From JAKQEM01 sp964391185 (GTDB taxonomy: Bacteria; Patescibacteriota; Gracilibacteria; Peribacterales; Peribacteraceae): DNA of 64,000 nt. The notes beneath the pieces are model-generated. The model did no database searches, was not told the origin of the DNA, and saw only the letters and a program-made list of their open reading frames with translations. The stretch is taken from positions 124,001-188,000 of the forward strand of contig CAYMIX010000001.1 of NCBI GenBank assembly GCA_964391185.1. The letters run 5' to 3'. This document shows positions 53,801 to 61,078 of the stretch, one piece after another (position 1 is the first letter of the stretch; every line of letters begins with the position of its first letter). The translations under genes were made by a program, and so were the position numbers.

Positions 53801-54051
53801 AAACATTTTTCAATAACGCTCGCCATCAATGGGGGGATGGAACATGGGTGATGTCCCGGCAGATTCGTGAGCCATCTTCGGAGTCAAAAAAAGTACGATA
53901 TCTGTGCATCTTCGAGCATGATCGTGCGTCTGATGAAGAACGCGAGACTATTCACCGTGCGTTCGATGAATTCCGCACACGTCAGCGCTTGGCGGCGGAG
54001 GATTCCCAGAGCAGTTCGAATGCCATCCGGAACATCGATACGATGGAGTGA
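50860..54051 (+). CDS. Large helical protein with possible GNAT-like C-terminus (1063 aa)
   Basis: The ATG at 50860 is chosen after the GIY-YIG stop. Residues about 60-760 are almost wholly helical with HEAT/ARM-like repeats (for example Leu-Arg-His-Ser-Cys-Val-Leu-Val-Arg-His-Ala-Ala-Ala-Asp-Ala). The last 270 residues are strand-helix mixed with His-Ile-Asp-Trp-Tyr-Cys and a later Phe-Ile-Glu-His-Ala-Gly-Met-Val-Ala-Cys-Gly-Val, weakly recalling GNAT acetyltransferases. No family is assigned with certainty. Its last 70 bases overlap the convergent TrmB gene. Confidence 0.6.
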   Translation: MMPSDHQEPSAGMDENPREEGLSESMRIRVRQNAECMCENIMQNPVQCIRSPSSTSMILDALISTDNEVNEMQKQEALWLLFDVILERVVKMEELDDLHASEMIAAFERQFFTSGNKYPSSIFEQLRGPYKLIFASLFSAQPAVSKNWRMHMLEDVFYNLGQANPDQTAIDICHVLQHQEDPVSVLDAIDFIRSLAAYAVKNEAPSDDDIVHVLQQTLNHFLRHSCVLVRHAAADALWYVQQAHSDDGFAVSDRVIESGLPVFGSIRKDDEHLKRCIHVPEAEDDSFLSRISSDAIGIIDRHGLLQRMCIDVRPEQLTEKTHAPVKDILLAIRALRHEDESPVRYLGLALQCEKTASADFLRYAIAESGTSFSDKDWSRFVHYIREEGRIKEEYEKLVTERYGALAERNRENIVSSCSMLDKLLHQHPDISTSLELFNSDLLADFDAAMRYGDHLHALEHAYNLALILESRGQMMGILAPDCLAGRNFSRVLQLLEQTWALVAKGADELAVELNVKKEAMDMPQHADFPWMQEIGESLSQSASLRTHMRDYFRKRLAEERGVMPVLHARPVSTLKKEQTLLPFGEAGISTALIQQMNRPAIRQKIEGDLGISLADIPLRSQIHLLRFLADKDSVIFDRLRSVLQKHPTHSKNILLSFLACSEDQEMGNIILALAAYPELLVALDRYGDMAKNAEALTANLASLTHGTGKSQFDSLHFYRQLIVQSNRTLRDAVRMIHESPEKAEEVGQLCADHVRFSQDRVGLLHAIVRTLPRAEVTSMDLIKLPLVTITEGLVSEIGVSPAVRGMTRAAFPSETDQQEFSAFIKREGAVLTVSLCEDHALGMFGSEPLADGRVRHIDWYCTNKEGPVRGLAEPTLRTALHRIDQSQMLTCVASPESASCETFIEHAGMVACGVTEPGEYEGQYLRLRRVSSDAGLHGRALHPEQIDVLRTLAQNGNGQVVRSDIDGTEYAACIAESDSVETFFNNARHQWGDGTWVMSRQIREPSSESKKVRYLCIFEHDRASDEERETIHRAFDEFRTRQRLAAEDSQSSSNAIRNIDTME

Positions 54052-54782
54052 TTCCTCGCGTAGAATCCGAAGAGTTGTTGTTGCTCTACGGCCATCGCAT
54101 ACAAGCTATCGCCGAAAAGCATGATTTCCGTTGGATTTAAATCCGGTTGAGCAGCTACCAATCGAGTCTCTCTTTTTGATGGATCATCGCTTTTTTTCCA
54201 TGCGCGCGACGTAACGGAATCCGGGCTGATAATTCTGTTTTTGATGCCGAAGGTTTCCATTTTCTTGGTTACGGTTTCGAATTTTTTGGTGAGACCATAC
54301 TGGTCTGATACATCATCGAGCGCATGCAGAAAGCTGAGAATCTCTCCTGACTTTTTGGCTTCTTCTACGGCTTGGAGGTATCCATCCATGATGCCATCGG
54401 GTCCTTCGTAAAAGCGAACACCCGGGAGCACTGCGTGTGGGTTCATGATGCTCTTAAGCGCACCGACAATGTGATTCACTTTTTCTTCTTTGCGCGTAAT
54501 TTCCTGTCGTTCTTTTTCGAGCAACAGCAATAATTTCTCCGGCTGTTCCGGTGTGTAGAGGTACGTGTTTCCTTTTTGGATCATCCGGATAATCCCCTTC
54601 TTTTCCAATTGCTGGCATGTGTATTGCGCCGTTGAACGTTGAATACTTGTGCGGTCGCCGAGGGTGGATGCTGGCGAAGTTCCGACGGTGAGGAGTGCTA
54701 AATAGATTTTGATCTCTTTCTCATTGAGATCGAGATCTGCGAGGACTTCTTGGACTTGGAGGAGGGTTTGAGCGTCAGACAT
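53982..54782 (-). CDS. TrmB family transcriptional regulator
   Basis: The 266-residue protein has an N-terminal winged helix (about 12-80; Leu-Asp-Leu-Asn-Glu-Lys-Glu-Ile-Lys-Ile-Tyr and Arg-Ser-Thr-Ala-Gln-Tyr-Thr-Cys-Gln-Gln-Leu-Glu-Lys-Lys-Gly), a short coiled coil and an effector domain. TrmB regulators respond to sugars or metabolites and are common in archaea and CPR. The leaderless promoter at 54789-54818 lies inside the first of two long direct repeats, so the protein may bind there. Its end overlaps the 50860 gene by 70 bases. Confidence 0.85.
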   Translation of the reverse strand: MSDAQTLLQVQEVLADLDLNEKEIKIYLALLTVGTSPASTLGDRTSIQRSTAQYTCQQLEKKGIIRMIQKGNTYLYTPEQPEKLLLLLEKERQEITRKEEKVNHIVGALKSIMNPHAVLPGVRFYEGPDGIMDGYLQAVEEAKKSGEILSFLHALDDVSDQYGLTKKFETVTKKMETFGIKNRIISPDSVTSRAWKKSDDPSKRETRLVAAQPDLNPTEIMLFGDSLYAMAVEQQQLFGFYARNHSIVSMFRMAFELLWESSAAKR

Positions 54783-54788
54783 AGGGTT

Positions 54789-54818
54789 AGTATAGCCGAA
54801 TTGTCCTATAAATGACAA
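54789..54818 (-). promoter_or_regulatory. Leaderless promoter of the TrmB gene
   Basis: On the minus strand TTGTCA, an 18-base spacer and TATACT lie six bases before the ATG at 54782. Confidence 0.7.
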
Positions 54819-54962
54819 GTATTTGTTGGCAGCAAATTATTAATTAAATCGATCAATAAGTATCTAAAAGTGAATATGAGTCATTTTGCATGACAGATAT
54901 GCATAGTCATAAATACCATATTAATAGATACTGGCAATGTCTGATCGACATGGTCATTCACA
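54805..54962 (+). repeat. Long direct repeat, copy A
   Basis: About 158 bp alignable with 55681-55839. Shared pieces include ATGACAAGTATT, GTTGGCAG, TAGTCATAAATACCATATTA (20 bases identical) and TTCATTCACA at the end. It sits between trmB and the 54990 gene. Confidence 0.85.
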
Positions 54963-54989
54963 GGGTTATATTTCTTACTCCCCTCAACA

Positions 54990-55532
54990 ATGCCTAAATT
55001 CTTTGAGAGATCACCAGTAGTTCAAGCATGTTCCGCTGAGAATACATTGCGTTTGGCCGAAGAAAATCCTGAGGGAATCATTGACGAGCAAACAGCTGGA
55101 TGGTTTCGCATTCATGGAGTCAATATTCCGGAGCGTTGGACGATTGTACCCATGAAGGAGAATAACAATTGGCAAAACAATTCATGCGATGATCAGAGCA
55201 GGCGTTCTTTGCTTGATTGGTTTGCAGTACAGGTCCATAGATTAGGCCCAAATCGTGCTCTAGAATTGGCCGAATCGGAGCTGCAAAAACTTTCTCTTGG
55301 AGTAGGAATTTTGGATGGTTGGACACGTTCGAAGCTGTACGAAGCTTGTAAAAGTATGTTTTCCACGCCAACACCCCCTGGTTGTATTGTGGCATTGCTG
55401 GAACTCGATTGCTTCTATAAAGCAGAGGAAGATCTGAGAAAAAGAAATGATGCATTGAGAGCACGCTTTGAGGCGATGGGAGGGGTAGTTCGCAGTGATG
55501 TTCACGAAACAATGTTGGAAGGAAACGCATGA
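54990..55532 (+). CDS. Hypothetical protein (180 aa)
   Basis: The soluble protein has no recognised family. It is mainly helical, with Trp-Phe-Arg-Ile-His-Gly-Val-Asn near 38-45 and a charged C-terminal helix (about 140-165). It is flanked by the two ~158-bp direct repeats, and copy A lies just upstream of its ATG. This placement and the divergent TrmB gene suggest TrmB control. Confidence 0.6.
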   Translation: MPKFFERSPVVQACSAENTLRLAEENPEGIIDEQTAGWFRIHGVNIPERWTIVPMKENNNWQNNSCDDQSRRSLLDWFAVQVHRLGPNRALELAESELQKLSLGVGILDGWTRSKLYEACKSMFSTPTPPGCIVALLELDCFYKAEEDLRKRNDALRARFEAMGGVVRSDVHETMLEGNA

Positions 55533-55680
55533 AGACTGTATGAAAATAATAGGGTGATTGCGCATCAAAGAGCCTCATGCATGAGGCTCTTTTTTCTGTG
55601 TATCTGAATATCATTCGGTTCTTCTTTCCACAGTTGCAAGCAGGAGCGCCAGAAAAGCAGCGCGCGCTTTTTGAACTTTT

Positions 55681-55839
55681 CCTAAAAATGACAAGTATTG
55701 GTTGGCAGTAAATTGTGTGTCGAATTGATCATTAAGTACTTAAATATATGTTTCTTGGATTATACATGACAGTAATTAATAGTCATAAATACCATATTAT
55801 AGGAAAATGGCAACTGTCAGCCGGACGAGTTCATTCACA
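55681..55839 (+). repeat. Long direct repeat, copy B
   Basis: Diverged copy of 54805-54962, located at the left edge of the GC-rich island. Spacing between copies is about 876 bases. Both copies end in TTCATTCACA shortly before a gene or leader. Confidence 0.85.
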
Positions 55840-55857
55840 ACATTGGATCACTAAATC

Positions 55858-55989
55858 GGCTCCCTAAACGGAGCCGTCATCAGGGCCATCCGGGGCGGAT
55901 GGTCTGGACGACGGTTTCCAAGGTGGAGCCGCAGCAGCCCCAACTGCTGTCCGTTCTTTTTTTCGCATCTGCGCTCGGGTCGCGGATGC
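55858..55989 (+). promoter_or_regulatory. Structured leader before the GC-rich island
   Basis: Four hairpins in a row: GGCTCC/GGAGCC (55858-55875), CCATCC/GGATGG (55886-55902), CAGCAG/CTGCTG (55932-55949), then a T7 run (55957-55963), then GCATC/GATGC (55965-55989). The third hairpin plus T-run looks like an attenuator; the Shine-Dalgarno site follows. Could be a riboregulator or simply a processed leader. The gap 55533-56008 holds no gene. Confidence 0.55.
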
Positions 55990-56008
55990 AATTGGAAAGG
56001 AGGTCCAT

Positions 56009-56386
56009 ATGGACCAACATCGCGAGGTGCTCAACAGAGCCCTCGCGCTGGGGCAGGAGCGTCACGGAGACGCTCCTATCGAACACCACTTCGCTTTCGC
56101 CAACTCGGTCGCCTACGCGGTGGCCGGTTGGCGGGGTGGATGTGCAACCGGTCCGTCCATGCGGGAGTATTGGGCGGAAAAGTTAATCTGCCAGGATGGG
56201 ACGCCTGCCAAGATCGTATTCGACCGGGCAGTCGAGATTTGTCAGAGGGTCTGTTACGGACCAATGACATTGGAAACTGCTCGGATGTCCCTCTGGAACC
56301 ATTGCTTTGACGATGCTCCAGAGGATGAAGCGGAGGCGATGCGCCTCCTTCAAGAAGCTGGAGAAGATCAGGATGATCTGATCTAG
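56009..56386 (+). CDS. Hypothetical protein, island gene 1 (125 aa)
   Basis: The start is fixed by AAGGAGGT six bases upstream. The acidic helical protein (Asp/Glu-rich end) has Cys residues near 46, 61, 78, 82 and 99 but no clear metal motif. No family recognised. First gene of a GC-rich run in which each gene has its own Shine-Dalgarno site and about 100 bases of spacer with hairpins. Confidence 0.6.
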   Translation: MDQHREVLNRALALGQERHGDAPIEHHFAFANSVAYAVAGWRGGCATGPSMREYWAEKLICQDGTPAKIVFDRAVEICQRVCYGPMTLETARMSLWNHCFDDAPEDEAEAMRLLQEAGEDQDDLI

Positions 56387-56514
56387 CTTCACGCATCTCA
56401 TTCGTGCTCCTCACCTGCGCGGATGATCGTTCTTTCGTTTCAATCACAAGCCTCTTCCCCTATCAGCCATGAAGGGGATGGTGAGAGAGAAAACAACTCA
56501 GAGGAGATTTTCTG

Positions 56515-56859
56515 ATGACGACGTACTTCGGATTCGGTATCGCGCCGAGCATGTTCCCGTTGGATTGCAAGATCGTTCGGTGCCAGCTCACGGTCGACGA
56601 GGTGAAGGCGAAGGTTCGGGAGGGCGTTGTGCCCTGCCTGAATCCCTTCCATGCCGCGACGATCAAGGCCATGCGCGAGCGTTTCGGCATCGACGTGCCG
56701 ATCCCGCCCAAGGCCCCGAAGGTCGTCCTCGGCATCGCTGATTCGGTGATCGTGATGGGAGTTGTGGGTCTCGACCGCCTGGAAGGACGGAACGAGTACA
56801 CCCACGAGGAGATCGAGGCGGCAAGCTTCGAATTCTCGATCTTCACGGTTACCGAATAG
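56515..56859 (+). CDS. DUF1874 family protein, candidate AcrIII-1/Crn2-like cA4 ring nuclease
   Basis: The 114-residue protein follows the DUF1874 (STIV B116, SIRV1 gp29) pattern along its length: an N-terminal strand then Ala-Pro-Ser-Met-Phe-Pro (Ser12), a central Asn-Pro-Phe-His-Ala-Ala-Thr-Ile (His46), and Leu-Asp-Arg-Leu-Glu (Arg88) followed by Tyr-Thr-His-Glu-Glu-Ile and Phe-Glu-Phe. In the characterised AcrIII-1 family a Ser, a catalytic His and an Arg at matching places bind and cleave cyclic tetra-adenylate, blocking type III CRISPR signalling. Assignment is from sequence pattern only. No CRISPR gene is in the window. Confidence 0.7.
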   Translation: MTTYFGFGIAPSMFPLDCKIVRCQLTVDEVKAKVREGVVPCLNPFHAATIKAMRERFGIDVPIPPKAPKVVLGIADSVIVMGVVGLDRLEGRNEYTHEEIEAASFEFSIFTVTE

Positions 56860-56969
56860 TCGATGTCGCCTCAGCATGGATGCTGAGGGTTGGTGCGTGA
56901 GGATGTGCACAGGGATGTGCGTGTCCTCATTGTGTTCAAAACAGTTTCAATCAAACAAGGGTTCAAGTC

Positions 56970-57410
56970 ATGTACGAAATCTTCCAGGGCATTCTCGAGT
57001 TCATCGGCGAGTTCGGCGAGAAGACGAAGGCAGTTGTGTCATTCGTCAGCGCGATTTTCGCGGCGTTCGCCTGGGTTCAGGCTCGTCGCACTGCGAAGTC
57101 GTTGGCGGCGGCGGAGAAGCTCCGCAAGCAGCAGATCACGCTGATCCTCGTCGACGGGCATGGAAAGGAGGTGATCATTCCCTATCGCCCGCGGAGGGAC
57201 CAGCTCGGGCGCGCTGAATTTCTTGGAATTCTGGGCCTCTACGGGGGGAAGGAACGGTTCGAGACCGCACGGTTGCTCCCGATTTTCGAAGAGGGAGACT
57301 TCAGCGCGGTGCTCGAGGGGAAGGCGGACGTGATCCGCATTCCCTGTGATGACAAGTTCTTTATCGCGGCGGAGACGGACATCGTCCTCCGCCACGAGAC
57401 CAAGGCCTAA
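56970..57410 (+). CDS. Membrane-anchored hypothetical protein, island gene 3 (146 aa)
   Basis: One transmembrane helix at about 20-38 (Val-Val-Ser-Phe-Val-Ser-Ala-Ile-Phe-Ala-Ala-Phe-Ala-Trp) is followed by a basic segment and a soluble domain of about 95 residues beginning Thr-Leu-Ile-Leu-Val-Asp-Gly. No family recognised. The spacer upstream has a CCTCAGCAT/ATGCTGAGG hairpin. Confidence 0.6.
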   Translation: MYEIFQGILEFIGEFGEKTKAVVSFVSAIFAAFAWVQARRTAKSLAAAEKLRKQQITLILVDGHGKEVIIPYRPRRDQLGRAEFLGILGLYGGKERFETARLLPIFEEGDFSAVLEGKADVIRIPCDDKFFIAAETDIVLRHETKA

Positions 57411-57526
57411 CGGCTTTGGTTCTCACACAGGTTTGCCTCCACCTGGCTCTTCACGGAGCGAACGGAGGCATGTTTATGTTCGGGCAGTAGCCAAGTTTCA
57501 ATACGCGTTTCTTAAGGAGGTGTTCA

Positions 57527-58339
57527 ATGGTTCGCAACGAGTCTGGATATGGGGTCTGGCTGGATAAGCCAGATGCCTTCATCTGGGCAGTGATTATGCA
57601 CTTCTTTTCGCCGCTGCCCCGCTGGGTCAGTCGAGAAGACATTGTGCATGAGGGACGGGTGGCTCTTCTGGCGCAAGATCTGCGCTATGGAGATGCCACT
57701 CCCGAAACGACGGGAAGGTATTGGTGGCGAGTGGGTCAGGCTGTGGGGAGCATGCTCTGGCGGGATTACGGAATCCCGAGCATGTTCACCCGTTGCCGCG
57801 GCCCATTCAATTCCGCCAAGCTGGCTACGGAGCCAGACAGCGCGGAAGACGCCGCTGCATACCTCGAAAAGCAGCGGCAAGAACCGATTCCCCAAGTTGA
57901 AGTCGAGACGAAGGAGTGGGTCGACCACTACCTCGGCTTGGCTGAGGGGATCCTCCTCGATCACGATGATCCGGAGCAGGGCGAGAGGGATCTCATCGTC
58001 TTCGGTCTCTGGGTCGATGGCCACTCCCCCAAGGAGATTGCTAGCCGACCGGAGATCGATTGGCTCCAGGATCAGAAGTCGGTGGACCGGGCGCTTCGGC
58101 GCATCATCCATCGCCTCTGGGAATTCTTCGGTGTCGATCTTGAGTCACACGTGATGGTCGTTGGAGAGTTCAACGGGAACTCCAAGCGAACCAAGACTTC
58201 AGACTCCCCGAAGACTCGGTTTGCGAATTGGATTTCGCAACCGGGGAACCGCGAGCGGCACAACGAGAAGTGCCGCCAGCGTATGCGCGCAAAGCGCGCC
58301 GAAGCCAAGGCTAGGAAGGCCGCGGCTCAGCAGTCATAG
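57527..58339 (+). CDS. Sigma-factor-like protein, island gene 4 (270 aa)
   Basis: Residues about 33-82 recall sigma region 2 (Arg-Glu-Asp-Ile-Val-His-Glu-Gly-Arg-Val-Ala-Leu-Leu). Residues about 150-200 recall region 4 (Glu-Arg-Asp-Leu-Ile-Val-Phe-Gly-Leu-Trp, Ser-Pro-Lys-Glu-Ile-Ala, Ser-Val-Asp-Arg-Ala-Leu-Arg-Arg-Ile). A long basic tail (about 215-270, Arg/Lys/Ala-rich) may bind DNA. It could direct RNA polymerase to island promoters; the match is distant. Strong Shine-Dalgarno site TAAGGAGGT. Confidence 0.55.
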   Translation: MVRNESGYGVWLDKPDAFIWAVIMHFFSPLPRWVSREDIVHEGRVALLAQDLRYGDATPETTGRYWWRVGQAVGSMLWRDYGIPSMFTRCRGPFNSAKLATEPDSAEDAAAYLEKQRQEPIPQVEVETKEWVDHYLGLAEGILLDHDDPEQGERDLIVFGLWVDGHSPKEIASRPEIDWLQDQKSVDRALRRIIHRLWEFFGVDLESHVMVVGEFNGNSKRTKTSDSPKTRFANWISQPGNRERHNEKCRQRMRAKRAEAKARKAAAQQS

Positions 58340-58432
58340 ATATTCTCGTAGATGTTCAACACCGGCCATGTGGCAAGCCGGTGTGGTGTGCACAGTGCCA
58401 CAGTCTCAATCTCAATCGAAAGGTTTTCTGTC

Positions 58433-59929
58433 ATGGCTCTCTCATTCGTCTGCAGCAACACGGCGTGCGCTCGCGGCTTCAAGTCGACGGAGCGCTTCGT
58501 GCGCTCCAGCAAGGGCAAGTGCCCGACGTGTCTGAAGCGGGAAGGGATCCCCAAGATCTGCGCAGTGTGTTCGAAGTCCTTCATCTGGCACGAGCATTTC
58601 GCGCGGATCGTCGGACACCCCGACCATCCGCAGATGTGTTGCCCGACTTGTACTGATCGGTTGACCAAGATGGCCAACCCGCAGCAACCGGTCGTGAAGG
58701 AGCGCGAGCTGCTCCATCTGTTCCCGCTGGCGCGGGTGCAGATCGACATGAGGTTCGCTGAGATCTGTGACCCGCAGGGGAAGGCCAACGATGGCCGAGT
58801 CCCCGCGCGGCGCCTCAGCATCCGCGACAAGCACGGAGTGTCATACGAAGGCCGTCTGGACATCTACGACTACCGTCCGGATGCGGAGCGCCACGCCGGA
58901 TCACTCGCTCGAGTCCGCATCATGCAGGCTCGGCACGAGGGTGTCCGAAAGGTTGAAGTGAAGAGCGGAACGCCGCTTGGACCCAAGAGCGAGACGATGC
59001 TGATCTTCGACGACGCGCACAACGCGTACGTCTATCTCGTTCTCGAGCCGCCTGCACGCGACGACTGGGGCATGGAGCCCGCGGTCACCCTTTGCGCCCC
59101 GACCTATCATCAGAAGTCGGCGCTCAAGGGCGGCAAGAGCGCGAGCGGAGGTGTCATTGAGGACCGGTCCTACTGGTCCAAGATGCTCACCTCGTGTTCA
59201 CGCTCTGGTGCCCATGGAGGGGCGACGATCGTCGCGATTGTCGACGACGATCATCCGCTCATCATTCGGCAGGACAACAGCCGCTGGCGTTACGGACGCA
59301 CGGAAGCGACGCTCGAAGAGGCGGGGTTCCGCGAAAGCGGATTGGCCCGGCTCACCCTCTTCGTTCCCGGCGCCGAGTCGGAGTTGGTTGATCGGCTCAG
59401 CGCCGAGGGCTTCAAGTCGAAGCTGACGGAGAAGGGCGTGTTCGTCCGGCTCAAGCGGGTGGAGGATCAGCAGGACGTGTTCCTCCTTCCTGCAAACCTG
59501 CCGCGGCACGAGTTGCGCGTCGAATCATGCGAGTCCGGTGGCGGTTACACCAACACCGGGCACGCGCAGATCGTTGCGGGTCTGAGGGGGCAACCCCTCA
59601 CCCCGTACGCGACCGCCGGCCACCGCGGGGATCTGGTCAACGGGAACCACGGATGGTTCTCGGAGCTGGAAGGCCTTGCCACGGTGCAGGCCTGCTGGTG
59701 GTCGAAGGCGGCAGTGCCGGTGACGGTCGAGCTGGCCACCCACCAGGTGGTGGTCGACGGCCTCACGGTTCGGCTGGTCTCGGAAATCCTCTATCAAGGG
59801 GATCCGGGCGAGCTGTCTGTCGAGCTCGACCAGTGCCGTGAGGCGGTGACAGCCGCTGCGGCGAAGTGCCGCGACTACCATTGTCGCGGATTGTTCTTCG
59901 CCGCTCATCAGCCCATCCCTGCGCTCTGA
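58433..59929 (+). CDS. Zinc-ribbon protein of unknown function, island gene 5 (498 aa)
   Basis: The N-terminal 60 residues hold several Cys pairs: Cys8/Cys13, Cys-Pro-Thr-Cys near 30, Cys-Ala-Val-Cys near 43, and Cys-Cys-Pro-Thr-Cys near 65, compatible with two zinc ribbons. The remainder is mixed alpha/beta with a Leu-Ile-Phe-Asp-Asp-Ala-His motif near 190. No family recognised. The start at 58433 directly precedes the first Cys pair. A hairpin lies in the spacer upstream. Confidence 0.6.
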   Translation: MALSFVCSNTACARGFKSTERFVRSSKGKCPTCLKREGIPKICAVCSKSFIWHEHFARIVGHPDHPQMCCPTCTDRLTKMANPQQPVVKERELLHLFPLARVQIDMRFAEICDPQGKANDGRVPARRLSIRDKHGVSYEGRLDIYDYRPDAERHAGSLARVRIMQARHEGVRKVEVKSGTPLGPKSETMLIFDDAHNAYVYLVLEPPARDDWGMEPAVTLCAPTYHQKSALKGGKSASGGVIEDRSYWSKMLTSCSRSGAHGGATIVAIVDDDHPLIIRQDNSRWRYGRTEATLEEAGFRESGLARLTLFVPGAESELVDRLSAEGFKSKLTEKGVFVRLKRVEDQQDVFLLPANLPRHELRVESCESGGGYTNTGHAQIVAGLRGQPLTPYATAGHRGDLVNGNHGWFSELEGLATVQACWWSKAAVPVTVELATHQVVVDGLTVRLVSEILYQGDPGELSVELDQCREAVTAAAAKCRDYHCRGLFFAAHQPIPAL

Positions 59930-60051
59930 GATGGGCTACCCCACCCCGGTGGGTTTATGAACTAGGCGATTGCTCTGGGGAGCGTCGCAGACCATATACG
60001 CCAGTCCATGGGATTGGTAAGCAGTGGACCCAACGCGGTTCATTGCAACGA

Positions 60052-60081
60052 GGTTGCCGGTTCGCCGGCAGCCTTTTTTTT
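60052..60081 (+). terminator. Rho-independent terminator closing the island
   Basis: GGTTGCCGG and CCGGCAGCC pair around TTCG, followed by eight T. Confidence 0.92.
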
Positions 60082-60155
60082 AATGTTCCACATCTTTATC
60101 TGCTCTTACACAACTATCAGAACGTTGCTGATCATCGCTATGATTCAGTGTCTCT

Positions 60156-61001
60156 ATGGTTTCCATCAACATTCACGTTCCCCGGCCATTTCTTACGTTG
60201 ATGCTTATTGGAGGTGCATTCGTTGTGCTCACGCAGACGAATGCCGGCGCATCGTTCATGGGTGCAATTGGAGGCTCAGGCGGAACGCAGGCACAGACCG
60301 TCTTCGATGCGGAACAGAATGTAAAACGCGTACGTGAAGAGCAGGAAGTGCTTAGTCGTCGTGAACATATTCTCCGTGAAGAGCTCGCAACGCTTGAACA
60401 AGAAGGACGGTATATTCGCGATGAAGACGCACGTGCGCAGCTCGATGAAACGCGTCGCAGGCTGATTGCTCTCATGCAAGATAAGCACGTAGCAGAGCAG
60501 GAAATTCTTGCGTCGCTTCATCAGATTTGGGAAGCACAGGGGTATGCGATGCAGGCGTCACAAAGCGATGGTATATCAGCGAATTTCATCCAACTCACAT
60601 GGCCAGTGGAACCAGAGCTCGGAATCTCCGCACACTTCGATGATGATGGATACAAAGCGCACTTCGGTATGGAACATCATGCGATCGATATCCCCGTCGC
60701 GCAGGGCAGCATCGTTGGCGCAGCGGCAGATGGTGTTGTCAGTAAAGTAACAGATAACGGCATGGGCTTTAGCTCGCTGATTATTCGCCACGATGGAGGC
60801 TTCGCGACGCTCTACGGGCACGTCAGTGGATTCCTCGTCCAGGAAGGCCAGCACGTGCGCGCGGGTGATCCTGTAGCGCTCTCTGGAGGACAACCAGGTA
60901 CAAAAGGCGCAGGTCGTATGACGACCGGCTCACACCTCCATCTCGAGCTTCTGAAAAATGGAATACAAGTTGATCCGCTGAATTATCTGCCATCACTCTG
61001 A
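60156..61001 (+). CDS. M23 family metallopeptidase with coiled coil
   Basis: The 281-residue protein has an N-terminal membrane/signal segment (about 11-32), a coiled coil (about 45-125) and a LytM/M23 domain (about 148-278). Zinc ligands are His171 and Asp175 (His-His-Ala-Ile-Asp) and the His-Leu-His pair near 265-267. It probably cuts peptidoglycan cross-links, or is an EnvC-like activator. It stands alone after the island. Confidence 0.9.
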   Translation: MVSINIHVPRPFLTLMLIGGAFVVLTQTNAGASFMGAIGGSGGTQAQTVFDAEQNVKRVREEQEVLSRREHILREELATLEQEGRYIRDEDARAQLDETRRRLIALMQDKHVAEQEILASLHQIWEAQGYAMQASQSDGISANFIQLTWPVEPELGISAHFDDDGYKAHFGMEHHAIDIPVAQGSIVGAAADGVVSKVTDNGMGFSSLIIRHDGGFATLYGHVSGFLVQEGQHVRAGDPVALSGGQPGTKGAGRMTTGSHLHLELLKNGIQVDPLNYLPSL

Positions 61002-61078
61002 AAATATTCTGTCAGGAAGTACGGAAGTAAGGAGGGCACTGCCATACCTCGATACCTCCTTACTCCAGTAAGTTGTTA

